Positions 1-11,190 of a DNA stretch of 64,000 nucleotides are shown piece after piece; position 1 is the first letter of the stretch, and the number at the start of each line of letters is the position of its first letter. The stretch is from Calendula officinalis (taxonomy: Eukaryota > Streptophyta > Magnoliopsida > Asterales > Asteraceae): positions 23,935,873 through 23,999,872 of the forward strand of contig OY970820.1 of assembly GCA_963853835.1 (NCBI GenBank), in the 5' to 3' direction. A model generated the notes under the pieces. It ran no database searches, had not been told where the DNA came from, and saw only the letters and a list, made by a program, of their open reading frames with translations. The position numbers and the translations under genes were made by a program.

Positions 1-8
1 TATTAGTA

Positions 9-676
9 AATCACATGTGATTTATCGAAATGTTAATAGTTCCCCTGTTTTTGAAAACCACTGTTTCAAATCACATGTGATTTAGATATGTTTTATTCTA
101 AAATAAATTTTTTTAGTTAATCACATGTGATTCTAAGTCTATTTCGTTTTAAATCATCTTTTTTTTGTGTTTAAACATATGTGCTTGTAATTTTGTTTTA
201 AATCACATGTGATTTTGAAGTTATTATTTGTTTTTTAGTTGTAAATCACATGTGATTTTACTGTTTTTATTATAGATTTCAGCTTTCTAGTTTTTTTAGT
301 TATAAATCGCCTGTGATTTTATTGTATTCACATGTTATTTTCCGTTTATTATAATTTTGTTTACTCTGTTTTTAAATCACATGTGATTTTACAAATTTTA
401 TTACAGATTTTCAGCTTTCTAGTGTTTTTTAGTTGTAAATCACATGTGATTTTACTGTGTTCACATGTTTATTGTTTTTATGTTTACTCTGTTTTTAAAT
501 CACATGTGATTGTTATTTATTATTTGATTATTATGTTATTTAAGTTCAATCACATGTGATTGTTCTAAGTATCTCACCTAATCACAATCAAATAATTCAT
601 ATCTTTCAATCACATGTGATTAGTAAGCTAAATTACAGTTGTTTATGTGAGATTGTGAGTTCAATCACATGTGATT
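9..676. repeat. Array of the 14-bp palindrome AATCACATGTGATT
   Basis: Eleven exact copies and one degenerate copy (304-317) of the perfect palindrome AATCACATGTGATT start at 9, 69, 119, 201, 244, 375, 438, 498, 548, 608 and 663. Start-to-start spacing is about 43-82 bases and the spacers are T-rich. The core CACATGTG contains two overlapping CACATG/CATGTG boxes, a site type known for bHLH (MYC-like) and NAC proteins. No coding frame runs through it. The same palindrome reappears right of the retrotransposon at 10387-12250, so this is the left part of one interrupted locus. Function is unknown. Confidence 0.9.
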
Positions 677-736
677 TCGGTTTAACTATCTCATATTGTT
701 ATTAGTTGTCATAACTTGCTTCTTTGTGTTTTATAG

Positions 737-958
737 GTGGTGATGATGAATATCCAACTATGTTATCTAAGTTGCCTGAGATACGAACTAATGTTAATAT
801 TGGTAGAAAAAGACTTCTATCACCATCAAAAACAAAAACTGATGAGGTGTCAAAGAAGATCAAAATAAGGCTTAAAAGATCAATTAGCAATGTGATTGGG
901 AACATCATCACTAGTGATTTAATACTAAGTAACATGTTCTGTTTTTGTGCAATTGATG
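737..958 (+). other. Possible internal exon of an unknown gene, cut by the gypsy insertion
   Basis: An open frame follows a good acceptor (TTTTATAG before GTGGTGATG). It encodes a basic peptide with a nuclear-localisation-like run, KKIKIRLKR, about 45-55 residues in. I do not recognise a family. The frame runs into the gypsy LTR at 964. No flanking exon can be assigned, so it may be an exon of a dead gene or transposon, or chance. Codon use is not obviously different from the surrounding AT-rich DNA. Confidence 0.25.
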
Positions 959-963
959 TTTAC

Positions 964-2686
964 CGTAACACCTCAAATTTTAGTACAAAATATTTGGCTA
1001 AAATAATCATTTAATAAAGAGGAGAACTATCCCAAAATACGGATGTACAAAAACCTTTGGTATGAAAATCAGAGTATAAGTTTGGTATTACAAAATATAT
1101 CAAAACCAAAGCTAAGTCTAAATCCGTTCTAGTGTTCTTCTACTCTAGGCCCCGCATCTCTATCCATGCGCACCTATACCTTCGATCCCAAACCTGAGTA
1201 CATAGCAAAAACAACAAGGAGTACGTGAGACAAAAACGTCTCGTGAGCTACATGGATTTAGACCCCGATGATAATAATAATCATAAGACATATAATCAAA
1301 CATACAAGTAAATCGTCCATCTACCTAGTCACCCTATTGTGACTCTAAGTCCTTGCTTTCCTAGCAATCATATCTAGTTATCGGGTTGCCCCCAAACTAA
1401 CTAAAACCACATTAACTTATTAACCGGGGATCCCCCGCATTAATAAGCTTCAAGGTAAAGGCAAGAGGGAATCGCCCAATCTACCTATACCTGCCTTACT
1501 CGCCGGACTACTTCCAGTTAGCAAGACTACTATCATGGAATGAGCCGATGGGGATCCGCCCGAATGCTCCCCATTCCATATCCTCATGACCGGGGATCCC
1601 CCACATCATCACATCGTCTCATCCTTACTATAACTCAACAGTTATTTCAATCAAGCCATCGGCTATCATATCAATCATCAACAAGTTAGTTAACTATATT
1701 CATCAACATGTAACTAATTTTATATACTAAATTCTACACAAATATCAAATAGACTCGACATACGTAATAAAAGACATTTTCATGGCTATGTACTCAGTAA
1801 AGTCCACACGTACTCACCTTAGCAATAAAATGCTCCAACCGCGATCTTCACACAAAATCTCTTTGCTTACACAATCGATTAACCTTCCAAGACTTCACCG
1901 AAAGCCTAATATAACAATCACAAGTTGTTCAACATCACATATCACCAATAATGTATCCATTTATCTCTAGATACCATTAACTAACACTTTCCCCCAATTA
2001 TTGTGATTTACCAAACCCTAGGTTTAACCAACCCTTAAGATTTTTACAAATCTTAACCATACACTTGATTCCCTTGTTAAAATACCATATATTAAGTGTA
2101 TACATCACTTCTTCAACCATAAACCATAACCCCTAAGAACTAGGGTTTCAAACCCATACACTAAAATACATGGATCTAAAACTACAAAGATGAGGGAGTG
2201 AAGATATACCTTTAATCTTCTCTTATGAGTGAAATCTACCAAGGATTTGTAGAGAAATCGACCCAAATCAGCTCTTGCACTCAAAAATCGCCAATGGAAG
2301 AAAAATAAGGTTTGTGGACTGCATTAATGACCAAAACCCGACTTTAATGCTGCTGTCTGCCGTAGTTCACGGCGCGAACTAGTTCACGATCGTGAACTAT
2401 GCGCGTCGTGAACTCTTCCCGATCGCAGCTATACGTGAACTCCTGACGAACAAAAACCACAACTCCCTGAATGGAGTTCCCTATCGGGAACTCTAGTTCG
2501 CGTCACGAACTTCCCAAGGCAGCAGGGCTGCACTTTTCGGTCTTCATCTCGACCCGGTTTCGTCCATAACTTTCTCGTACGGTGTCCAAACGACACGAAA
2601 CCAATTCCTACGTTCCTTAAATGATTTATCCGTATTTATCATATTTTTTATACAATTTATTTATTTAGAAAATTCGGGTCGTTACA
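964..2686 (-). repeat. 3' LTR of the gypsy element (complete, 1723 bp)
   Basis: Positions 1652-2686 match 9366-10386. The outer edge reads CGTAACACC next to the TSD, a one-base departure from the expected TG start; the inner edge ends GTTACA. A purine-rich tract (AAGGGGAAGATAGT on the minus strand, 2687-2700) abuts the inner edge and is the polypurine tract, which fixes this as the 3' LTR. Short ORFs inside it are not coding. Confidence 0.88.
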
Positions 2687-2698
2687 ACTATCTTCCCC

Positions 2699-3149
2699 TT
2701 AAGAAGATTCCGTCCTCGGAATCTCAATATAGTTCACGAAATCCGGGTACCTCTTCCGAATCTCGTCTTTGACTTCCCAAGTCAAATTTGGTCTAAGAGA
2801 ATGATTCCACTTGACCAATACCAACTCGATCTCTGTATTCCGAAGCTTCTTTGTTTTCGTCTCTAATATGGCTTCAGGTTCCTCAATCAACCGATTCGAG
2901 GCATCGACCCGCAACTCATGCAACAGAATAATATTTTCAACTTCCCCGATGAACTTCTTTAAATAACTCACGTGAAAGGTTTCATGCACACCTTGAAGCT
3001 CGGGTGGTTGTTCCAACTTAAATGCTTGAAGCCTGATCCGCGTCGATATCTTAAACGGTCCAACATACCTTGGACTTAATTTCCCTTTCTTTCCAAACCG
3101 CATTACACCTTTCCAAGGTGACACTTTCAACATTACCATATCCCCGACA
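2699..3149 (-). pseudogene. Gypsy integrase C-terminus with chromodomain-like tail (fragment)
   Basis: The frame is the downstream part of the polyprotein separated from the rest by the insertion at 3155-5886. It shows the conserved GDMVMLKVSPWKG and SPRYVGPF motifs of the integrase C-terminal domain. A chromodomain-like segment (LVLVKWNHS, LTWEV, YPDFV) and the stop lie just before the polypurine tract. Residues read to the right of 3155 in the same frame belong to the inserted LTR. This tail is typical of plant chromoviruses (Tekay/Del-like), where it targets insertion to chromatin. Confidence 0.88.
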
Positions 3150-3154
3150 TCCAT

Positions 3155-3696
3155 TGTTAGGGTAAAAACCCGGTCAAACCTATTTCTTTGTGAATCTGAT
3201 GAACAAGGGAATATACATATGCTTAATTCTAATAATATAATAAGCTTAGTGAAACTCGACTCATACCGAGTTAGTCGGTATAGCTTAGTCTCATACCGAG
3301 TTGGTCGGTATGAGGTGATACCGAGTTCACGGACCGAGCTGCACAATCAGTGCATGATTTCCCATGACTTACTTAATTAGTCAAATCCTTTAATCATGGT
3401 ATGTATTTATTAGAATTTGGAAGTTACAATAAAATAGGGTTAATTGTAAAACCTCTATACATTATAAATAGAGGTTTAGTCTTTAGATGTTAAGTATCCT
3501 TTTGGATCCCGGTTGATCATTTGTGTGGATCACCGGTAACCCAATTCTAAATGTAACACTTTGTGGAGTGTTCTTGGTTATTCCGCAACCAAGAACACAT
3601 TTTATACGTTTGTGCTTCATAAGAATAATCGTATGACGTATATGATCTTGTCTTTACCGATGTTATTAACAATATTGGGATTCGTGGGTCCTATCA
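3155..3696 (+). repeat. 5' LTR of nested copia-type element
   Basis: The 542-bp LTR starts TGTTAGGGTAAAAACC and ends GGGTCCTATCA; the PBS follows after two bases. A Met-tRNA-type PBS and TGTTAG ends are usual in plant Ty1/copia. Confidence 0.9.
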
Positions 3697-4565
3697 ATTG
3701 GTATCAGAGCGGTTCAAAGTTATCTACAACTTTGATGATCTTATAACCCTATATATTGTTGAAGATCAAGTCTTTTCATAAAGAAGAACTATGCATAATT
3801 TTCGTCATATTCTGCGCACGGGTAGAAGAAATGTCGGATCTCCTTCGTTAACGGTCGAATTTGTATGAAATTTGAACAGGAGGTTCTCAACACACAGACA
3901 CACTATCTGACCGTTCAGAATTGTAATTCGATTTTCTGGTAGAGAGATATGTATGGCGCAAAAAGTCAGATTCTTTGCTTTTTATTCCTTACTTTTTGGG
4001 CAGTCACGGTAGAAAAATCATCTCTCTTTCTTCAACCTTCCAATAAGCGTGCAATTTGGACAGAAGGTTCACCATAATGTTTTTAATGTTTTCACCATTC
4101 AGATCTTCAAAAGAAATCGTTAACTGAGAGATATATATATTTTTGAAGATTATTGACGAATATTTATGGTATGTTTTTAATTCTGCACAACTGTGATAAA
4201 ACGGCTATTGTATCTTCTTTAACCGTTGGATCATCATAAATGTTGGATATTATATCCATAACACATACATGTACTCGGTATCAAAATTTCAGACTGATCC
4301 GAAACGTATACTGAGAGATACATTTTTTCAAAGTTGATGCTTTTTCTGATACCGGCTCTCATACAGAGTGGTCAGTATGAGACTGCTGTGATCGTTTCAA
4401 CCGTTGGATCAATATGATTTTTAAATATGATGTTGAAGACAGATATATGTATGTTGTGTAAAAAATTCATAATGATCAGAAGGGTCTACATGGAGATATG
4501 AGATTTTGAAGTTGCTGCAAAGTTAGAGAAACGAAATTCTGAAAGCTAAATTTTACAAGTGAGTA

Positions 4566-4880
4566 TATTTCACATGTTCTTCTCTTTTTAATCATATGAA
4601 ATCATCTTAAACTGGGGAAATTCATAAGTTGATTGATTCTTTGGGGGGTTTCAAGTCAAAGATAAAATATATCGAACAATTTAACGTGAAAGTATATGAT
4701 TCAGGGGGAGAAAAACTCAATGCGATATATGTTTTCTCTTAATATGAAGCTAAAGTTCTTGAAGTTAAAGTGTTCATGCTAAGTTAATCAATGGGGTACA
4801 TGTCACATATTATTTTACAATCATTTGAATCGTTTTCAAACTGAGGAAATCTACTAGTTGAATGATTCTTGGGATATGTT
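4566..4880 (+). repeat. Degenerate direct duplication inside the non-autonomous element
   Basis: The segment near 4566-4660 (CACATGTTCTTCTC, then AAACTGGGGAAAT, then TTGATTGATTCTT) is echoed near 4801-4880 (CACATATTATTTTAC, then AAACTGAGGAAAT, then TTGAATGATTCTT). Upstream, at about 3840-4500, a looser theme built on ACCGTTGGATC/ACCGTTCAG followed by AGAGATAT recurs several times. This internal repetition is seen directly; no function can be assigned. Confidence 0.5.
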
Positions 4881-5344
4881 TCTTTTCCACTCAAATATAT
4901 CGGACCGTTTGAGGAGGAGTCAATGATTGTGGGGCGCTCAACTCTGGACAGGTGGTGGAAACTACCAAGCTGGAGTACGGTAGGGGCAGAGGGAATTTAC
5001 GGTGGGCCGGAGACTCTCTTCAGATTGAGCCCAATTTTTTTAGAGGGGGGAGGGTTAAGGATTTACCCGGTGTGAGATATCACATTTTTCGAGGAACCCT
5101 AGATGCTGTCGGAGTAAAGGATCGTCAACAAGGGCGTTCTATTGGACCCGCATATGTTTGGTATTTCCATTTTTGGAATGGAATATTTATGGAATCTCAA
5201 AAGTTAATGTGATATATATTTTCTTGAAGTACTTAGTGAATAAAGAATATGAAAAGATCTCAAAAAGAAGACCATACAAGACAAGATCGTTATTATTTAT
5301 TAGAATTAAGCGTATTCATTTGTTATCATCAGATAGGGGGAGAT

Positions 5345-5886
5345 TGTTAGGGTAAAAACCCGGTCAAACCTATTTCTTTGTGAATCTGATGAACAAAGGA
5401 ATATACATATGCTTAATTCTAATAATATAATAAGCTTAGTGAAACTCGACTCATACCGAGTTAGTGGTATAGCTTAGTCTCATACCGAGTTGGTCGGTAT
5501 GAGGTGATACCGAGTTCACGGACCGAGCTGCACAATCAGTGCATGATTTCCCATGATTTACTTAATTAGTCAAATCCTTTAATCATGGTATGTATTTATT
5601 AGAATTGGGAAGTTACAATAGAATAGGGTTAAATTATAAAACCTCTATACATTATAAATAGAGGTTTAGTCTTTAGATGTTTAGTATCCTTTTGGATCAC
5701 GGTTGATCATTTGTGTGGATCTCCGGTAACCCAATTCTAAATGTAACACTTTGTGGAGTGTTCTTGGTTATTACGCAACCAAGAACACATTTTATACGTT
5801 TGTGCTTAATAAGAATAATTGTATGACGTATATGATCTTGTCTTTACCGATGTTATTAACAATATTGGGGTTCGTGGGTCCTATCA
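5345..5886 (+). repeat. 3' LTR of nested copia-type element
   Basis: It is a near copy of 3155-3696, with about 14 differences including one small deletion (TTAGTCGG versus TTAGTGG). It rejoins the gypsy integrase frame at 5887. Confidence 0.9.
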
Positions 5887-8800
5887 TCCAAGTCGTATAA
5901 CCTTTTCTTCAAACCCGAATAACTTCTTTGTCTATCTTGTGCGGCTTTCATGTTGGCTTGTATTATACTGATCTTTTCATTCGTTACCTTCACGATCTCG
6001 GGACCCGTGAGCTTTGTCTCTCCCGCTTCAAGCCAACACGACGGAGTTCTACATTTTCTCCCATACAACGCCTCCTAAGGCGGCATCTTAATAGTCGAGT
6101 GATAACTATTATTATACGAAAACTCGACCAACGGTAAATGTTCATCCCATTTACCACCAAAATCTAACACACACGATCTCAACATATCTTCAACCGTTTG
6201 AATTGTTCTTTCACTTTGACCGTCGGTTTGCGGATGGTAAGCCGTGCTTAACCGCAACTTTGTACCCAATTCTTTTTGTAACGATCTCCAAAATCTCGAG
6301 GTAAACCTCGCGTCTCTACCGGATACAATCGATAACGGAACCCCGTGGAGTCGAACAACTTCATCAACATACAACTTAGCTAATTTCTCAAGTGACAACG
6401 TTTCCCGAATGGCTAAAAATAACGCACTCTTGGTCAACCGGTCAACTATGACCCAAATAGCATCGTGACCCTTACTCGTCTTTGGCAAACCAACTATGAA
6501 ATCCATAGTTATGTCTTCCCACTTTCCGGCCGGTACTAACAATGGTTGAGCTACCCCATACGGTACTTGATGCTCGGCTTTTACTTGTGCACACGTGGCA
6601 CACTTCGAGATGTATTTGGCTACTCTCGCCTTCATTCCGGGCCTCCAATAAACCCGTTTCAAATCTTGGTACGTTTTTGTACTTCCCGGGTGAATCAAAT
6701 ACTTTGACTTGTGCACATCATTCAACAATTCTTTCCGGATACACCCGAACTTAGGAACCCAAATTCGACCGCCTACGGTTTTCAACCCTTGTACATTTTC
6801 AAGAAAGTGTTGGTTCTTTCCTAACCGTTCTTGCCCTAACTCGTCTTTTCCCATAACCTCTCGTTGGGCATTCTTGATTCTTTCGATAATACTCGAGACG
6901 ACTTCAATACGCGTTAAAATTCCTCGGTTCGGTTTCTCATAAACTTTTTGGCTCAAGGCGTCGGCTACTACATTAGCCTTTCCCGCATGATACACAATCT
7001 CACAATCATAGTCGGCGATCAACTCGATCCATCTCCTTTGTCGCATATTAAGATCTTTTTGAGTAAACACATATTGTAGACTTTTATGATCCGTGTACAA
7101 TGTACACCGAGTACCATACTAATAATGCCTCCACAACTTCAAGGCAAATATAATCGTCGCTAACTCCAAGTCGTGTGTCGTGTACCTCAATTATGTATTT
7201 TTCAATTGTCGCGAGGCATACGCGGTCACCTTCCCTCTTTGCATCAACACACAACCGAGTCCTTGATTCGAAGCATCACTATAAACTACAAAATCTTCCA
7301 TACCATCCGCTAGCGTGAGAATCAGCGCGTTACATAACTTTTCCTTCAACGAATTAAACGCCTCTTCTTGCTTCTTCTCCCACACAAACTTCTCACTTTT
7401 TCTCGTTAACTTCGTGAGTGGAACCGCAATTCTCGAGAAGTCTTGAATAAATCTTCGGTAATAACCGGCTAATCCAAGGAAACTTCTAACCTCGGTAGGA
7501 GTCCTCGGAGGCTCTCAATTTGACACCGCTTCAATATTGGATGGGTCAACTTTAATGCCATCACATGTCACCACGTGACCTAAGAATTGTACTTCCTGCA
7601 ACCAAAATTCACACTTCGAGAATTTAGCATACAACTTTTCCCGTTTCAACACATCTAACACAAGTCTCAAATGACCTTCGTGTTCTTCCTCGGTTTTCGA
7701 ATAAATCAGGATATCATCAATGAACAATATCAAAAACTTATCAAGAAACGGTTTACAAACCCGATTCATCAAATCCATAAAAATAGTCAGCGCGTTTGTA
7801 AGACCAAACGGCATCACTAGAAACTCATAATGACCATACCCCGTACGAAAATCCGTCTTCTCGGTGTCACCTTCTTTCACCCGAACTTGGTGATAACCCG
7901 ACCTCAAATCAATCTTCGAGAAATAACTAGCACCTTGCAATTGGTCGAACAAGTCATCAATTCTCGGCAACGGGTAACAGTTCTTAATAGTTACCTTATT
8001 CAACTCACGGTAGTCGATACACATTCTCATCGAGCCGTCTTTCTTCTTGACAAATAATACCGGTGCACCTCACGGTGACGAACTCGGACGAATAAAACCC
8101 TTATCTAAGAAGTCTTGCAATTGAGTCATCAATTCTCGCATCTCGGTGGGAGCTAAACGATATGGAGCACGAGCAATCGGCGTCGCCCCCGGAACTAAAT
8201 CAATCTTAAACTCGACTTGTCTCTCCGGTGGCAAACCGGGCAAGTCATCGGGAAATACCTCGGGGAAATCCCGAATAATCTTGACGTTATCCATCGTCCT
8301 CTTTTCTTTTCGGCCATCTAATACGTATGCAATAAAAGATGCATAACCTTTCGATATACTTTTCCTCGCCTTAATGACGGTAATCACATTAGGCATGTGA
8401 TGTCGTTTTTCCCCATACACATACACTTTCTCGTTCTCTGGTGTCTTATTCGACACAATTTTCTTACCGCATAATATCTTTGCTTGGTGCATACCCAACC
8501 AATCCATACCGATTACTACATCGAACGCTTTTATCCCCATGGGCAATAAATCAACTTTAAACTTTCTAGCGTCTATTTCTGTTTCACAATTTCTATTAAC
8601 ACTTTCAACCATTGAGGTTTTCCCGTCGGCTACCTCTATTTCATAAATTTCATCTAACATCTCGGATGACACATTCAACTTACAACCGAACTCATAAGAC
8701 ACAAACGAATAATTGGAACCCGAATCAAATAATATATGAGTTGGCAAGGAGTTAATGAATAGAGTACCTGACACCACATCGTGTGCCTCCTTCGCCTCCT

Positions 8801-8921
8801 CCCGAGTGAGTTGGAAGGATCGCCCCTTCACCTTTATCGGCTCCACCTTCTTTTGAGCTGTGGACACCATTGACTCGGTCCCCTTCTTCGGGCACACATT
8901 GCTACGTGGCACGAGAAACAT
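5887..8921 (-). pseudogene. Gypsy protease-RT-RNase H-integrase, with nonsense mutations
   Basis: From right to left the minus strand encodes an aspartic protease (FDSGSNYSF near 8725), reverse transcriptase (KIDLRSGYHQ; active site FIDDILIYS near 7720), RNase H (VVYSDAS, TDHKS) and integrase (zinc-binding HP...H...C..C near 6600, MDFIVGLPK, TDGQSERT). Stops interrupt it near 8070 (in the SSSPWG motif, Trp to TGA), 7515 (Trp to TGA), 7191 and about 7101. The integrase motif usually written SDRDPRF reads SGRDARF near 6320, losing the second catalytic aspartate. The insertion at 3155-5886 cuts the integrase. The frame downstream of 8921 overlaps gag in another phase, implying a frameshift. No active product is expected. 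Confidence 0.92.
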
Positions 8922-9364
8922 TCGACCTCGGCCAATGATTTAGACTTGCATTCTCGGGCCATATGCCCCGGATTTCCACAATTAAAGCAAGTCTTCGACT
9001 CTCCTCGGCATACGCCGGTATGATTTTTCCCGCACTTCTTGCACGAGCCAACACTTCCTTGTTTAGAGAAGCTCGGAGTGAACTTCTCTTTCTTGAACGA
9101 ACTAGAGCCGCTCTCGGCTTTCCTTTTCTCGCCCACATGGGCCCTCTCGGCAACCCGTGCCCCATTCACCTCTTCCACACCTCGGGCGGCACTAATGGCC
9201 TCATCAAGTGTGACCGCCCTCTTAACCTCCAATTGGTAATCCCACAGTAATCCACTAGCGTACCGGACCACCCTCAACCTCTCATCCAAGTAGGTTTTAG
9301 CAACAAACGGGAGCAATCCTGTGAACTCTCTCGAGTATTCTTCAACCGACATATCACCCTTCTT
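8834..9364 (-). pseudogene. Gypsy gag fragment with zinc knuckle
   Basis: The frame shows MSVEEYSREF, a lysine-rich linker, CKKCGKNHTGVC and a canonical CX2CX4HX4C knuckle (CFNCGNPGHMAREC). The N-terminal half is absent because the sequence passes directly into LTR DNA at 9365-9366. The last knuckle (CFSCHVAMC) goes out of frame near 8905, where the protease frame takes over. It is a nucleocapsid remnant, not functional. Confidence 0.85.
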
Positions 9365-9365
9365 A

Positions 9366-10386
9366 ATCAAGCCATCGGCTATCACATCAATCATCAACAA
9401 GTTAGTTAACTATATTCATCAACATGTAACTAACTCTATATACTAAATTCTACACAAATATCAAATAGACTCGACATACGTAATAAAAGACATTTTCATG
9501 GCTATGTACTCAGTAAAGTCCACACGTACTCACCTTAGCAATAAAAGGCTCCAACTGCGATCTTCACACGAAATCTCTTTGGTTACACAATCGATTAACC
9601 TTTCAAGACTTCACCGAAAGCCTAATGTAACAATCACAAGTTGTTCAACATCACATATCACCAATAATGTATCCATTTATCTCTAGATACCATTAACTAA
9701 CACTTTCCCCCAATTATTGTGATTTACCAAACCCTAGGTTTAACCAACCCTTAAGATTCTTACAAATCTTAACCATACACTTGATTCCCTTGTTAAAATA
9801 CCATCTATTAAGTGTATACATCACTTCTTCAACCATAAACCATAACCCCCAAGAACTAGGGTTTCAAACCCATACACTAAAATACATGGATCTAAAGCTA
9901 CAATGATGAGGGAGTGAAAATATACCTTTAATCTTCTCTTATGAGTGAAATCTACCAAGGATTTGTGGAGAAATCGACCCAAATCAGCTCTTGGACTCAA
10001 AAATCGCCAATGGAAGAAAACTAGGGTTTGTGGACTGCATTAATGACCAAAACCCGACTTTAAAGCTGCTGTCTGCCATAGTTCACGATCGTGAACTATG
10101 CGCGTCGTGAACTCTTCCCGATCGCGAGCTATACGTGAACTCCTGACGACCAAAAACCACAACTCCCTGAATGGTGTTCCCGATCGGAAACTCCAATTCG
10201 CGTCGCGAACTTCCTAAGGCAGCAGGGCTGCACTTTTCGGTCTTCGTCTCGACCCGCTTTCGTCCATAACTTTCTCGTACGGTATCCAAACGACACGAAA
10301 CCAATTCCTGCGTTCCTTAAATGATTTATCCGTATTTATCATATTTTTTATACAATTTATTTATTTACAAAATTCGGGTCGTTACA
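9366..10386 (-). repeat. Truncated 5' LTR of the gypsy element
   Basis: It matches 1652-2686 but lacks the roughly 690 bp corresponding to 964-1651. A 17-bp block near 2365-2385 of the other LTR is also missing at about 10080. Its inner end joins gag directly, so a single deletion removed the LTR end, the PBS and the gag N-terminus. Its outer end (GTTACA) abuts the TSD TTTAC. Confidence 0.88.
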
Positions 10387-11190
10387 TTTACTTTCCAATT
10401 ACTTGTGATTTTTATTAACAATCACATGTTATTGTTTCTATGTACATGTCACTGTTTTTTGTGCACATGATATTTACTTTCCAATCACATGTGATTTTGT
10501 TATGTATATAGACTTCTCTGTTTTATGATAAAAACTCTATTTTACATAACAAAATCATATGTGATTTTTAATGAAATCAAAAGTGATATAATAAAATCAC
10601 ATGTGATTTAATACTTAACAACATAACTAATAAGTTAATTTGTGAATTACACATAAATATTTATAATGACAAAATAGTCATCCAAGATAATAATCTACAA
10701 CTAATAATTAACCATCATTAATTATCAAAACAAAATGTAAGTTGAAATAATACACCATTTGATAGTACAAATACCCACTTATATCAAATACATAAAATTA
10801 ATACTCTTCCTCTTTTTTCTCAAAAGTCAAATGGTTTTTGGCTTGTCTCTTCCTCCTGTCAAGATTCCATTTCTCATCTCCTAGACTTTCATATTTTGGT
10901 TATGAGCTCATTTTCTCATGCATGCATGCATTCCCAAAGTTGTTCAACTTTCCTCATTAAAACACCACCCACAAACTTCCTTCCCCTTCATTTTGGTCAA
11001 TCACAAGACACATGACACAACACTACTTTTCCACAATCACCAAAATGGAAATTCCTTTTTGCTTTTTATTTTCTTCTCAAACCAAGGTCATTGACCATCC
11101 AAATATGTTTGAACATCCATCTTTTTAAGTCTTGAATGACTTGTTACTTCTCTGCACACTCTCATCTTTCTAATTCTTGTAAAATTTTAC
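10387..11190. other. AT-rich interval with scattered palindromes, no gene seen
   Basis: The palindrome locus resumes right of the TSD (for example 10481-10495 and 10600-10613, with diverged copies between). From about 10700 to 11160 palindromes are absent; there is a CATGCATGCATGC run near 10918-10931 and pyrimidine-rich sequence, but no ORF or splice structure I can support. Confidence 0.6.

Larger units (their letters stand above)
3155..5886 (+). mobile_element. Non-autonomous copia-type LTR element (LARD/TRIM-like), nested in gypsy pol
   Basis: Two 542-bp LTRs (3155-3696 and 5345-5886) start TGTTAGGG and end CTATCA. They flank a 1.65-kb interior with no gag or pol domain. The first LTR is followed by TGGTATCAGAGC (3699-3710), a tRNA-iMet-type primer binding site; the second is preceded by a purine tract (AGATAGGGGGAGAT, about 5331-5344). 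The flanks TCCAT (3150-3154) and TCCAA (5887-5891) are a nearly perfect 5-bp TSD, and the insertion splits the gypsy integrase frame. By eye the LTRs differ at about 14 positions. It must depend on a partner element for its proteins. Small ORFs in 4869-5355 resemble no known protein. Confidence 0.9.
964..10386 (-). mobile_element. Ty3/gypsy LTR retrotransposon, chromovirus-like, decayed and nested
   Basis: The element lies on the minus strand between two TTTAC target-site copies (959-963 and 10387-10391). Its right edge reads TGTAACGACCCGAATTT on the minus strand, a usual plant gypsy LTR start. The left LTR (964-2686) is complete. The right LTR (9366-10386) is truncated, and the PBS and the start of gag are missing. 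Internal order on the minus strand is gag, protease, RT, RNase H, integrase, chromodomain-like tail, as in Ty3/gypsy. The coding region carries several nonsense changes and a gag frameshift, and is interrupted at 3155-5886 by another retroelement. By eye the LTRs differ by roughly 3-4%, so it is clearly older than the copia element at 16579-31271. It is not autonomous. Confidence 0.93.

Noticed and set aside
4869..5355. Overlapping plus-strand ORFs inside the non-autonomous copia-type element
   Set aside because: They are short, in several frames, and show no domain or motif of gag, pol or a host gene.
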